Assembly (NCBI GenBank): GCA_012034765.1
Contig: JAAUOU010000019.1
Coordinates: 1-47,945 of the forward strand
Origin: Pleurocapsaceae cyanobacterium CSU_1_1
Lineage (GTDB): Bacteria; Cyanobacteriota; Cyanobacteriia; Cyanobacteriales; Xenococcaceae
DNA: 47,945 nt
Direction of reading: 5' to 3'
The translations under genes and the position numbers were made by a program. The notes beneath the pieces were generated by a model that made no database searches, had not been told where the DNA came from, and worked only from the letters and a program-made list of their open reading frames with translations. Positions 1-6,284 of the stretch are shown in pieces. How positions within the stretch are numbered: the first letter of the stretch is position 1; every line of letters begins with the position of its first letter.

Positions 1-142
1 CGAAATAGCCTTAATAAATTCAGAAAACGAAATCAAGTTACTACATAAACACTCTATATAAAATCGATAGGAAGAAGACAACAATAATGCTTAAATTTAT
101 TAATCTCATCAATTAACTTCAACTGGTCTTTTAGGTGTCTTA

Positions 143-1654
143 ATGGCAAGCTCTTTAGCTTCTAAACCTGCATCAGCTAATAGCGCTCTTACAGTCACAA
201 TAGAAGCACCAACAATTCAAACTGCACAATCAAAAACAAATACTTATGTAGTTGATTTTAATGATCAATCTGAAACAACAGGATTTATTAAAACCAATGG
301 TACTGGTGCTGCTGCTACTACCTATACTTATGGTGGCAATTTAACAATTCTAAAAGCCAATCAATGGGGCGGTGCAAGCAAAACTAAATATATTACCCAA
401 TCTCAAAGTAATAGCAGTTTCAACGTAAAAGTTAACCAAGACCAAAGATACTTCGGTTTTTGGTGGTCAGCAGGAGATAGTGCCAACAAGATAATTTTCA
501 AAAATGATGGTCAGGAAGTAGCCGTCTTTCAAACAAAAGATTTAGTCGGTTTTATCAACACTCGACCCCCTGCTGAAAAAACTTTATACTACGGTAATCC
601 TAATTGTCCCACTGTCGGTGTTGCTCCTTGCGGTACTAACACTGGACATAAAGCCGAACCATTTGCTTACGTCAACGTTCACTTTAATAACGAAGTATAT
701 GACGAAGTTGTAATTCAAACTCTAACATCTTCAAAATTTGAATCGGACAATCACACTTTTTCAGCACAAAATCAGACTGTTACGGGGGTAAATGTACCAC
801 AATCAGCTACTGCTGTGGCAGACTCATTTTCTATTAGTGAAGATGGAGATAGTAATAATATTACTCGCAATATAATCACCAATGATTTAGGTGTAAATCC
901 TAGTCTATTGGGTGTAAATCTTAGCGCAAGCCAGCTAACAAGCAAAGCTGTAACTAATGTAGGTAAGCAAGTGACTCTAGCCTCTGGTGCTTTGGTAACT
1001 CTTAATAGCAACGGGACTTTTACTTACAACCCTAATAGTAAGTTTGAGTCTCTCGATCTCAATCAGGCTGCTACTGATACTTTTTCTTACACGATTAAAG
1101 ATAATCAAAACAACATTAGTACTGCCACGGTAACCATGACTATCAATGGAGTTACTGATGATAGCGATGGTGATGGAATTATAAATAGTGTAGAAGGAAC
1201 AGTTCTTGATACCGATGGTGACGGTACTCTTAACTATCTCGATCCTGACAGTGATGGCGATGGCATTCCTGATTCTGTTGAAGGCAGCAGCGATTCGGAT
1301 CTTGATACTGATACACTTCCTAACTATCTAGATACTGACAGTGATGGCGATACTATCAACGATTCTGTAGAAGGTGGCAATGATTCCACTCTTGATGCCG
1401 ATACAGACCGCAACTTCTTAGATCTTGACAGTGATGGCGATGGCATTCCTGATCAGAATGAAAAGATCGCTGACTCCAATGATTCAGGTGAGACACCTGA
1501 TGTAAATGCCAACAGTCTAGTTTCTCCTAGAACACTTGACGACTTAGATGGCGATGGCTTGAAAAATTATCTAGATCTTGATAGTGACGGTGATGGGTTA
1601 TCAGATAGTAACGATCCTACTCCTGGTCCCTATGTTGTAAATTTCTCTGACTAA
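143..1654 (+). CDS. Secreted surface protein with Ig/cadherin-like domain and thrombospondin type-3 repeats
   Basis: A probable exported protein of 503 codons from this ATG. Residues about 35-205 form a beta-rich domain with motifs such as GFWWSAGD and FESDNHTF, like those in cyanobacterial exosortase-type surface proteins (from memory). Residues about 220-335 look like a tandem cadherin/Ig-like repeat (ATAVADSFSI, SNGTFTYNP, FSYTIKD). Residues about 338-500 are Asp-rich thrombospondin type-3-like repeats (several DSDGDGIPD units), which in that family bind calcium. There is no PEP-CTERM or LPXTG signal at the C-terminus. The ATG at 143 falls in the hydrophobic core of a signal peptide whose first residues are encoded from an ATG at 87 (preceded by AGGAAG) in another frame, so the true N-terminus is probably broken by a one-base indel. 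A HIP1-based hairpin follows the stop. Surface location is inferred; the exact function is unknown. Confidence 0.75.
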   Translation: MASSLASKPASANSALTVTIEAPTIQTAQSKTNTYVVDFNDQSETTGFIKTNGTGAAATTYTYGGNLTILKANQWGGASKTKYITQSQSNSSFNVKVNQDQRYFGFWWSAGDSANKIIFKNDGQEVAVFQTKDLVGFINTRPPAEKTLYYGNPNCPTVGVAPCGTNTGHKAEPFAYVNVHFNNEVYDEVVIQTLTSSKFESDNHTFSAQNQTVTGVNVPQSATAVADSFSISEDGDSNNITRNIITNDLGVNPSLLGVNLSASQLTSKAVTNVGKQVTLASGALVTLNSNGTFTYNPNSKFESLDLNQAATDTFSYTIKDNQNNISTATVTMTINGVTDDSDGDGIINSVEGTVLDTDGDGTLNYLDPDSDGDGIPDSVEGSSDSDLDTDTLPNYLDTDSDGDTINDSVEGGNDSTLDADTDRNFLDLDSDGDGIPDQNEKIADSNDSGETPDVNANSLVSPRTLDDLDGDGLKNYLDLDSDGDGLSDSNDPTPGPYVVNFSD

Positions 1655-1688
1655 AACATTAATTAATCGATTTAACTGTTAAAAACTG

Positions 1689-1726
1689 AAAAGCGATCGC
1701 ATGAATTTGAGCGATCGCTTTTTTTA
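1689..1726 (+). terminator. HIP1-based hairpin terminator
   Basis: Twelve-base perfect arms (AAAAGCGATCGC and GCGATCGCTTTT) enclose a 10-nt loop and are followed by more T residues, 34 nt after the stop of the surface-protein gene. It looks like an intrinsic terminator made from two HIP1 octamers. Function is inferred from shape only. Confidence 0.6.
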
Positions 1727-1857
1727 TTCTTTTGGCTTGAGTCAGGCGATCGCTTTTGTTTAAGGCTTCATGTTAAGACGATCGTTTATCCTTTAGAGCT
1801 TTTTTCTGGGAATTTATATATTGCGATCGCATTTATAACTTTCCTGAAAGGCGATTA

Positions 1858-1900
1858 CCCTAAAGGACTAGCTTCGCGTCGCGCTCCGCGTACCCTTCGG
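1858..1900. repeat. Degenerate copy of dispersed CCCTAAAGGA hairpin repeat
   Basis: Begins CCCTAAAGGACTAGC and has a GC-rich centre (GCGTCGCGCTCCGCG). It resembles the better copies at 4793-4867 and 4949-5028, but its right arm is changed to CCCTTCGG. Probably a diverged member of the same family. Confidence 0.45.
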
Positions 1901-1920
1901 ATCGCCACAACTTAAATGTT

Positions 1921-1938
1921 GATAGCATATAAGCTATC
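1921..1938. promoter_or_regulatory. Inverted repeat upstream of PIN toxin gene
   Basis: GATAGC-N6-GCTATC lies immediately before the ATG of the PIN gene, over the promoter or ribosome-binding region. Toxin-antitoxin operons are usually autorepressed by an RHH antitoxin binding such palindromes, so this is a candidate operator. There is no clear Shine-Dalgarno sequence here. Inference only. Confidence 0.4.
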
Positions 1939-1940
1939 AT

Positions 1941-2372
1941 ATGTTTATGGCTATCAAAATAGTAGTTGACACCAATGTTTTCGTAGGTGTGTTAGTCGGA
2001 CAGAGAGAATCAGCTAGTAGAGAACTTGTAAGACAGTGCTTAAGAGGAAAATATCAGCCTCTAATGGGCAATGCCTTATTTGCAGAATATCAAGATGTTG
2101 TTAACCGCGATCACATTACTGATCTTTGTCCTTTAACTACTAATGAAAAAATGAATTTATTAGCAGCCTTTATGAATGTATGCCAGTGGGTTAGGGTTTA
2201 CTATCTTTGGCGACCTAATTTACCTGATGAAGCCGATAATCATTTGATTGAATTAGCTGTTGCTGGCAATGCTCAGATAATTGCTACCAGAAATATAAAA
2301 GATTTCCAGCGATCTCAGCTACAGTTTTCTCAGTTCGAGATTCTCAAACCAGAAGAAGTTTTGAATTATTAA
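1941..2372 (+). CDS. PIN-domain toxin (VapC-like ribonuclease)
   Basis: A 143-residue single-domain PIN protein of the putative-toxin PIN family. VVDTNVFVG carries the first catalytic Asp (D10). LPDEADNHLIELA and IATRNIKDF carry the acidic and T-x-x-x-D positions expected at the Mg-binding site. PIN toxins cleave RNA. The gene is followed 20 nt later by an RHH gene with a strong AAGGAGG site, so the pair forms a type II toxin-antitoxin unit in toxin-first order. A second in-frame ATG at 1947 (MAIKIVVD) is an equally possible start. The target RNA cannot be predicted. Confidence 0.85.
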   Translation: MFMAIKIVVDTNVFVGVLVGQRESASRELVRQCLRGKYQPLMGNALFAEYQDVVNRDHITDLCPLTTNEKMNLLAAFMNVCQWVRVYYLWRPNLPDEADNHLIELAVAGNAQIIATRNIKDFQRSQLQFSQFEILKPEEVLNY

Positions 2373-2392
2373 TCATCAAGGAGGCTTTTACT

Positions 2393-2629
2393 ATGTCTGT
2401 TTTAACAATTCGTTTACCAAATGAAAAACATGAAAGGCTCAAAGTCTTAGCTAAGGCTAGAGGTATGAGTGTAAACAAGTTAATCGAAGAATTAAGCACT
2501 ATTGCTCTAGCGGAATTTGATACCGAGACTCGATTTCGCGCTTTGGCAGTTCAAGGCGATCCAAAAGTAGGAATTGCTATTTTGGACAAACTAGATTCAT
2601 ATTTTTCTAATACAGAGGATTTACAATAA
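2393..2629 (+). CDS. Ribbon-helix-helix antitoxin
   Basis: A 78-residue protein. The N-terminal 45 residues (LTIRLPNEKHERLKVLAKAR, then GMSVNKLIEE) are a typical Arc/CopG/HicB-type ribbon-helix-helix DNA-binding fold. The acidic tail probably wraps the toxin. AAGGAGG lies 8 nt before the ATG, a much stronger ribosome site than that of the upstream toxin gene, which would favour antitoxin excess. It probably neutralises the PIN toxin and represses the operon through the inverted repeat at 1921. Confidence 0.8.
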   Translation: MSVLTIRLPNEKHERLKVLAKARGMSVNKLIEELSTIALAEFDTETRFRALAVQGDPKVGIAILDKLDSYFSNTEDLQ

Positions 2630-2688
2630 GATTTTGTCTCAATCTAGTCTTAAGTTCTCTTGTAATTTTAGCTAGTTAAGTTAAACTC

Positions 2689-2722
2689 ATTGATCTTGTG
2701 TTTTTGAAAAGGGCGATCGCTT
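2689..2722. repeat. Direct repeat copy 1 (partner at 3868)
   Basis: TTGATCTTGTGTTTTTGAAA followed by a HIP1 octamer is nearly identical to 3868-3902. Such intergenic duplications are scattered through this toxin-antitoxin region and suggest segmental copying. Confidence 0.6.
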
Positions 2723-2802
2723 TGTTTATGAGAAACTAACCCAAGTTTTTGCACGAAAAAGAGATAAAATAACTTGCTCAAAGGAACACAAGGGAAGTTA
2801 TA

Positions 2803-3012
2803 TTGAAAACAACTCGTTATTTTGAACGTGGGGGATGCGTCGTTTTACGGCGCAAATCCAACCACGTTGTTGAGGAACAAGTCTTATTAAAAAGACCTTA
2901 TATCAATCAAGAGTGGTGTCAAAAAGCAATTCAAGAGCCTGTCAAAAAGGAAGTACAACCCGATGGACGAATTCGTCACTGGATATACATTATAATCCAA
3001 GTTGGTAGTTAA
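2803..3012 (+). pseudogene. Small conserved cyanobacterial protein, interrupted by a palindromic insert and truncated
   Basis: The TTG-started frame encodes 69 residues. From memory it resembles a small hypothetical family that begins MKTTRYFEEQVLRKRPYI and continues through a GRIRHWIYI segment. Here 16 residues (RGGCVVLRRKSNHVVE) are inserted between FE and EQ; they are encoded by a 48-nt palindromic element at 2827-2874. The C-terminus after WIYI is replaced by a short unrelated tail. It may be a decaying gene, though translation across the insert remains possible because the length is a multiple of three. Function unknown. Confidence 0.5.
2825..2868. repeat. Palindromic element inserted in a coding frame
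   Basis: The terminal arms AACGTGG and CCACGTT are perfect. Inner segments GGAT/ATCC and GCGTCG/CGGCGC pair around a TTTTA loop, giving a long stem-loop. The inserted unit (2827-2874) is 48 nt, a multiple of three, and adds 16 residues to the small ORF. No second copy is seen in this window. Confidence 0.6.
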
Positions 3013-3086
3013 TTTTAAAGTTTAGCAACGTCAATTCCTCGTCATTTTAATTTATTGGCGATCGCATTTAGTAAGTGCGATCGTTT

Positions 3087-3133
3087 ATACCACAAGGGTA
3101 TATCCAAAGGTGTATCCTTTAGGGCTTTTTTTT
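3087..3133. repeat. Dispersed repeat, ATACC-AAGGTGTATCCTTTAGG type
   Basis: Contains ATACCACAAGGGTAT and AAGGTGTATCCTTTAGG followed by a T tract. Near copies occur at 31651-31700 and, reduced, at 4500-4539. The arms can form small hairpins. Purpose unknown; possibly terminator-like. Confidence 0.55.
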
Positions 3134-3219
3134 ACTTGTAGCTTAGACTAGCTTTAAAGCTAGAGCAGAAAAATGAGATAATCATTAACTATACATACAA
3201 TTTGTATTAACAATTAGAT

Positions 3220-3486
3220 ATGTTTGAGTGGGACGAGGCGAAAGCAAAGAGTAACGAAACCAAACATTCGGTGAGTTTTCCCTTTGCTAGCAGAGCGTTT
3301 GAAGATGAAAACCGATTGACGGTGATTGATGATCGCTCTGACTACGATGAGGTGCGCTATGTCACGTTAGCACGTATCGAGAAACGTGTTTATGTGCTGG
3401 TTTATACCCTCAGAAATTCCCTGATTCGTCTTATTTCCGCGCGAAAAGCTAACAGTAAAGAGGTGAAACGTTATGACAACCGTTAA
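3220..3486 (+). CDS. brnT: BrnT family type II toxin
   Basis: An 88-residue BrnT (DUF497) protein: the FEWDEAKAKSNETKH start, central DDRSDYDEVRYVTLA and C-terminal RLISARKANSKEVKRY are the conserved blocks of this RelE-fold ribonuclease. It overlaps the next gene, brnA, by 14 nt, so the two are translationally coupled as in the classical BrnTA pair. The first 74 nt of the gene plus 19 nt upstream are duplicated at 4619-4711. Confidence is high from motif order and partner. Confidence 0.9.
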   Translation: MFEWDEAKAKSNETKHSVSFPFASRAFEDENRLTVIDDRSDYDEVRYVTLARIEKRVYVLVYTLRNSLIRLISARKANSKEVKRYDNR

Positions 3487-3787
3487 TTACACTCCCGATC
3501 CCAGCAAAAAAACGCAGCTTACAGAAGAGCAAGAAGCCAAATTAGCAAATCTTTCAGATGAAGATATTGACTACTCGGATATTCCAGCACTCGAAGATGA
3601 TTTCTGGAACAATGCCAAATTTATCACTCCTGATCTGACGCAACCCGTGACATTAAGAGTAAAGCAATCCGTGCTTCAGTATTTCCAAGCCAATAACAAA
3701 AAAGGTTATCAATCACGTATGAATGCCGTCTTAGAAAGCTATGTTCTGGCACAAAAAAACCTAGAACAAAATAAGCAGAATTCTTAA
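3473..3787 (+). CDS. brnA: BrnA family antitoxin
   Basis: A 104-residue antitoxin. The N-terminal half (LSDEDIDYSDIPALEDDFW) is the toxin-binding part typical of BrnA. The C-terminal half (VTLRVKQSVLQYFQANNKKG followed by YQSRMNAVL) is the ribbon-helix-helix-like DNA-binding part. Its start lies within the end of brnT, which supports coupled translation. It would neutralise BrnT and repress the operon. A hairpin follows the stop. Confidence 0.9.
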   Translation: MTTVNYTPDPSKKTQLTEEQEAKLANLSDEDIDYSDIPALEDDFWNNAKFITPDLTQPVTLRVKQSVLQYFQANNKKGYQSRMNAVLESYVLAQKNLEQNKQNS

Positions 3788-3811
3788 GTGACTTGTAAAA
3801 AATTTTGATAG

Positions 3812-3845
3812 AGATCGCCCTGCCTAGAGCGATCGCTTTTTATTT
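3812..3845 (+). terminator. Hairpin terminator after brnA
   Basis: GATCGC and GCGATC arms about 10 nt apart, followed by GCTTTTTATTT, about 25 nt after the brnA stop. Probably an intrinsic terminator. Confidence 0.5.
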
Positions 3846-3867
3846 GACTTGATGTTAAAGCGATCTC

Positions 3868-3902
3868 GTTGATCTTGTGTTTTTGAAAAGAGCGATCGCT
3901 TT
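3868..3902. repeat. Direct repeat copy 2 (partner at 2689)
   Basis: Same TTGATCTTGTGTTTTTGAAA plus HIP1 unit as at 2689-2722, with one or two differences. Confidence 0.6.
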
Positions 3903-4010
3903 TCTGTTTGATTTGGTGTTAAGGCAATTAGGCTATGTCAAACCTTCGCGATCGCCTCAATAATTTTCCTGACAGGCGATCTCAGTTCAGCATTGAGTAC
4001 ATTGACATTT

Positions 4011-4238
4011 TTACAAGCTATCAATAAACTTTTCTGGACTTACTCGTGCTTGCTTGAGAATATCGCTTAAAGTTCCTATTTTTAACTCTCGATGCACTGG
4101 TACAACGCAACCAATTTGACCATCGGATGTTGTTTTTTTCATAATGACGTGACTACCAGTCTGACGAGTTTGTACAAAACCCAAGCTCTCCAATGCTTTA
4201 ATTGCTTTCTTACTAGAAATTCTAGGCAATTTAGGCAT
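4011..4238 (-). CDS. hicA: HicA family mRNA interferase toxin
   Basis: A 75-residue HicA protein with a double-stranded-RNA-binding-like fold. The block LPRISSKKAIKALESLGF, the GSHVIMKK motif with the catalytic His and the C-terminal HRELKIGTLSDILKQA are all intact. HicA toxins cut mRNA in a translation-independent way. The gene follows hicB with an 8-nt overlap on the reverse strand, so antitoxin is made first, opposite to the classical hicA-hicB order but common in cyanobacteria. Confidence 0.9.
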   Translation of the reverse strand: MPKLPRISSKKAIKALESLGFVQTRQTGSHVIMKKTTSDGQIGCVVPVHRELKIGTLSDILKQARVSPEKFIDSL

Positions 4239-4440
4239 AACTAATGTCCATAGTGGTGATGTACCGAGGAGAAGTCTCTGGTAAAGGAAATTCTTCTAAA
4301 TACAATCTTGTAGCTTCCTTTAAACCAAAAACAGCTTGTTCAATAGTTTCTCCTTGGTCTACCGTACCAATTTCAGGACATTCGGCAATGTATGTATCGT
4401 CTTCTTTGTAAACAATTACTGTGAAACTACGGCTTTTCAT
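4231..4440 (-). CDS. hicB: HicB family antitoxin (single short domain)
   Basis: A 69-residue protein with the degraded RNase H-like HicB fold: FTVIVYKEDDTYIAECPEIG and the QGETIEQAVFGLKEATRLYL helix. Longer HicB proteins carry a C-terminal HTH or RHH domain, and none is present here. Repression would therefore need another protein or a HicA/HicB complex effect (inference). The sequence just upstream of its start, CTCGATCTAGTTTTAGG on the plus strand, has a diverged copy at about 2635-2683. Confidence 0.85.
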   Translation of the reverse strand: MKSRSFTVIVYKEDDTYIAECPEIGTVDQGETIEQAVFGLKEATRLYLEEFPLPETSPRYITTMDISYA

Positions 4441-4550
4441 CTCGATCTAGTTTTAGGTTTCTTTGTAATTTTAGCTGGTCAAGGTTGTTAAAAAAGATCG
4501 CTTATACCACAAGGGTACAATGTCCTTTACGGCTTTTTTAATGGAGTTAT

Positions 4551-4582
4551 GCGATCGCCCAAATTCATGCGATCGCTTTTTT
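4551..4582 (+). terminator. HIP1 hairpin with T tract
   Basis: GCGATCGC arms around about 11 nt, followed by six T residues on the plus strand. No plus-strand gene precedes it directly, so it could equally be a repeat by-product or protect hicBA from opposing transcription. Confidence 0.35.
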
Positions 4583-4618
4583 CTGAGTAGGTATCAAATA
4601 AATATCAAGTAATATTTT

Positions 4619-4711
4619 TTTGTATTAACAATTAAATATGTTTGAGTGGGGCGAGGCGAAAGCAAAGAGTAACGAAACCAAACATTCAGTGAGTTTTCCC
4701 TTTGCTAGCAG
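4619..4711 (+). pseudogene. Duplicated 5' fragment of brnT
   Basis: These 93 nt match 3201-3293 (19 nt of leader plus the first 74 nt of brnT) at all but three positions. Homology then stops abruptly and an unrelated sequence follows. It is a recent partial duplication; no full BrnT protein can be made. Confidence 0.85.
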
Positions 4712-4792
4712 GTTGATTTAACTCGTCTAGAAGCAGAAGCCTTACCAATTAACTCTATTGCCTTAGCAAAATAGTAATTAGAAATAATTAGG

Positions 4793-4867
4793 GCGATCGT
4801 TTATGCTAAAGCCCTAAAGGATTAGCTAGCGCGTCCGTCCTTCGCGTCCTTCTTTAGGGCTTTTTTA
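4793..4867. repeat. Dispersed hairpin repeat, CCCTAAAGGA family
   Basis: GCGATCGTTTATGCTAAAGC is followed by a hairpin with GCCCTAAAG and CTTTAGGGC arms, a GC-rich centre rich in CGCGTCC, then a T tract. A second copy lies at 4949-5028 and a worn one at 1858-1900. The T tract makes it terminator-like on the plus strand. Confidence 0.7.
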
Positions 4868-4948
4868 TTGCTTATATTTGAGTAATGCGATCGCGAATAT
4901 CGAAACAATAGACTTACGTTTTCATCCAGATGAAACTTATCTTAACTT

Positions 4949-5028
4949 GCGATCGTTTATGCTAAAGCACTAGCCCTAAAGGATTAGCTAGCGCGTCCGT
5001 CCTCCGCGTCGTCCTTTAGGGCTTTTTA
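4949..5028. repeat. Dispersed hairpin repeat, CCCTAAAGGA family, second copy
   Basis: Same layout as 4793-4867 (GCGATCGTTTATGCTAAAGC, hairpin, T tract) with a few base changes and a five-base insertion (ACTAG) before the left arm. Confidence 0.7.
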
Positions 5029-5096
5029 TTTGACTCGATGCTCAAACGATTACTTTAACCGCGATCGCAAAATAGGTAATATCGTTTAGGTTTTTA

Positions 5097-5137
5097 AAAG
5101 CGATCTGAAGGGTAGACCGAGCCTAATCGCTTTTTTC
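5097..5137. terminator. Bidirectional hairpin terminator
   Basis: AAAAGCGAT and ATCGCTTTT arms with T tracts on both strands, about 105 nt beyond the stop of the reverse-strand DUF29 gene. Suited to ending that transcript. Confidence 0.5.
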
Positions 5138-5243
5138 TCATAATTTCATTATTAATTTTGAAAAGGATTGATAATTGTTAAAACTTTATTAATTACCAAG
5201 CCATTGTACATGTCTTCATTTATGCGTAACCCATAATGTATAC

Positions 5244-5675
5244 TCAACCAAAATAATCATTTTTCATAATTTGCTCTATCTCAACAAAACCATCTTCAGG
5301 AATCTCAAAGTCAAATACCATAGTAGCGATCGCATCTTGATAAATATCAAAATATTCAGATTTCAGATAATTCTTCAGGCTGGGATTTTTCTTGAGGATT
5401 CGATTAATACGATTGCGAAAGTTAACAACTTCTTGCTGCCATCCTTTGCGAGATCTTTCTACTTCCGAATCCCAGTATTTTAGCTTGAGGATATGCTCAA
5501 TCAATCGCTGCATATAACTGTCCAGCGATCGCTTTTCTGACTTTCCCATATCGTCGATTTCATCTAACAGATTATCCCAGTCCATATTTTCAAAATCTTT
5601 ATTTTGAATAGCTTCTTTTGTCTTTTCAATCCAAAGGTTAAAGTCGCGATCGTGTAACTGTTTTAAATTAATCAT
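5244..5675 (-). CDS. DUF29 family protein
   Basis: A 143-residue protein of the DUF29 family, which is widely multiplied in cyanobacterial genomes. It has the typical N-terminal HDRDFNLWIEKT-like start, WDNLLDEIDDMGKSEKRSLD and the LIEHILKLKYWD helix. Biochemical role is unknown. Its ATG lies only 5 nt from the first readable codon of a truncated flavoprotein gene on the opposite strand, so the junction at about 5680 is probably a rearrangement point. It has no close partner gene. Confidence 0.8.
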   Translation of the reverse strand: MINLKQLHDRDFNLWIEKTKEAIQNKDFENMDWDNLLDEIDDMGKSEKRSLDSYMQRLIEHILKLKYWDSEVERSRKGWQQEVVNFRNRINRILKKNPSLKNYLKSEYFDIYQDAIATMVFDFEIPEDGFVEIEQIMKNDYFG

Positions 5676-5680
5676 GATGT

Positions 5681-6151
5681 TTGATTTTTTTTATTAGTTC
5701 TAGCAGCGATAAAGGACAAGACATTGAGCATAACGCAAAAGTAGCAGGAAATTTATGGTGGCGTGAAAGCGTGCAGCAAATACATTTTCGTGGTTATGCT
5801 GCTATTGCGCCTCCGTTCAAGTCCGATCTATTGTGGCAAACGCGATCGCGCAGCGCTCAAGCAATAGCAGTCTGTTCCCAGCAAAGTCAGCCTTTAATGT
5901 CAGAGTTGGATTTTAAGACCAAAGTGGCAGCTTTGGAAAGTTCGGAGCGAATATTATCACGTCCCTTAAGTTGGAATGCCTATCAAATTACGCCGATTGA
6001 ATATGAATTTTGGCAAGGAGATGAGAGTAGACTACATCAAAGACTTCGCTATAGTTTACAAATACCCAATGTCGACTTTGCACAAGCATCAAATCTTGCA
6101 GAATTAGTCATAAAATTGGGAATCTGGACTCAGCAACGTTTACAACCTTGA
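5681..6151 (+). pseudogene. 5'-truncated pyridoxamine 5'-phosphate oxidase-like flavoprotein
   Basis: The open frame matches the central and C-terminal parts of PNPOx-family FMN proteins: SSDKGQDIEHNAKVAGNLWW (FMN-binding beta-barrel), the LWQTRSRSAQAIAVCSQQSQ block and the C-terminal EYEFWQGDESRLHQRLRYS signature. A full protein has roughly 55-70 more N-terminal residues, including the first FMN-phosphate contacts; here only a TTG is available and an in-frame stop lies 4 nt upstream of it. The 5' end was probably removed when the DUF29/toxin region moved in next to it. Likely inactive. Confidence 0.7.
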
Positions 6152-6284
6152 GTCAACTGTGACAAGTTAAGAAAAAATTGAAATAGTTGGTTTGATCCGT
6201 TCTGGGATGGGCTGTGTTAGAACGGGTTAATTAATCGTTGAATTTTACAGTAAACAATTTTTTGCTAACTTTGGTTTAAATTTA

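Larger units (their letters stand above)
4441..5243. other. Gene-poor repeat-rich stretch
   Basis: No intact gene is visible. It holds the hicB leader, a reduced ATACC-type repeat (4500-4539), a HIP1 hairpin (4551-4582), a brnT 5' fragment (4619-4711) fused to a short unidentified frame ending VDLTRLEAEALPINSIALAK and a stop at about 4772, two CCCTAAAGGA hairpin repeats (4793-4867 and 4949-5028) and a two-sided hairpin terminator (5097-5137). Confidence 0.6.

Noticed and set aside
87-145. Programmed ribosomal frameshift in the surface-protein leader
   Set aside because: No slippery heptamer in the right phase and no downstream structure; a simple indel is more likely.
2700-5130. CRISPR-like array in the repeat-rich stretch
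   Set aside because: The repeats are few, unevenly spaced, HIP1-derived or hairpin elements, with no cas genes.
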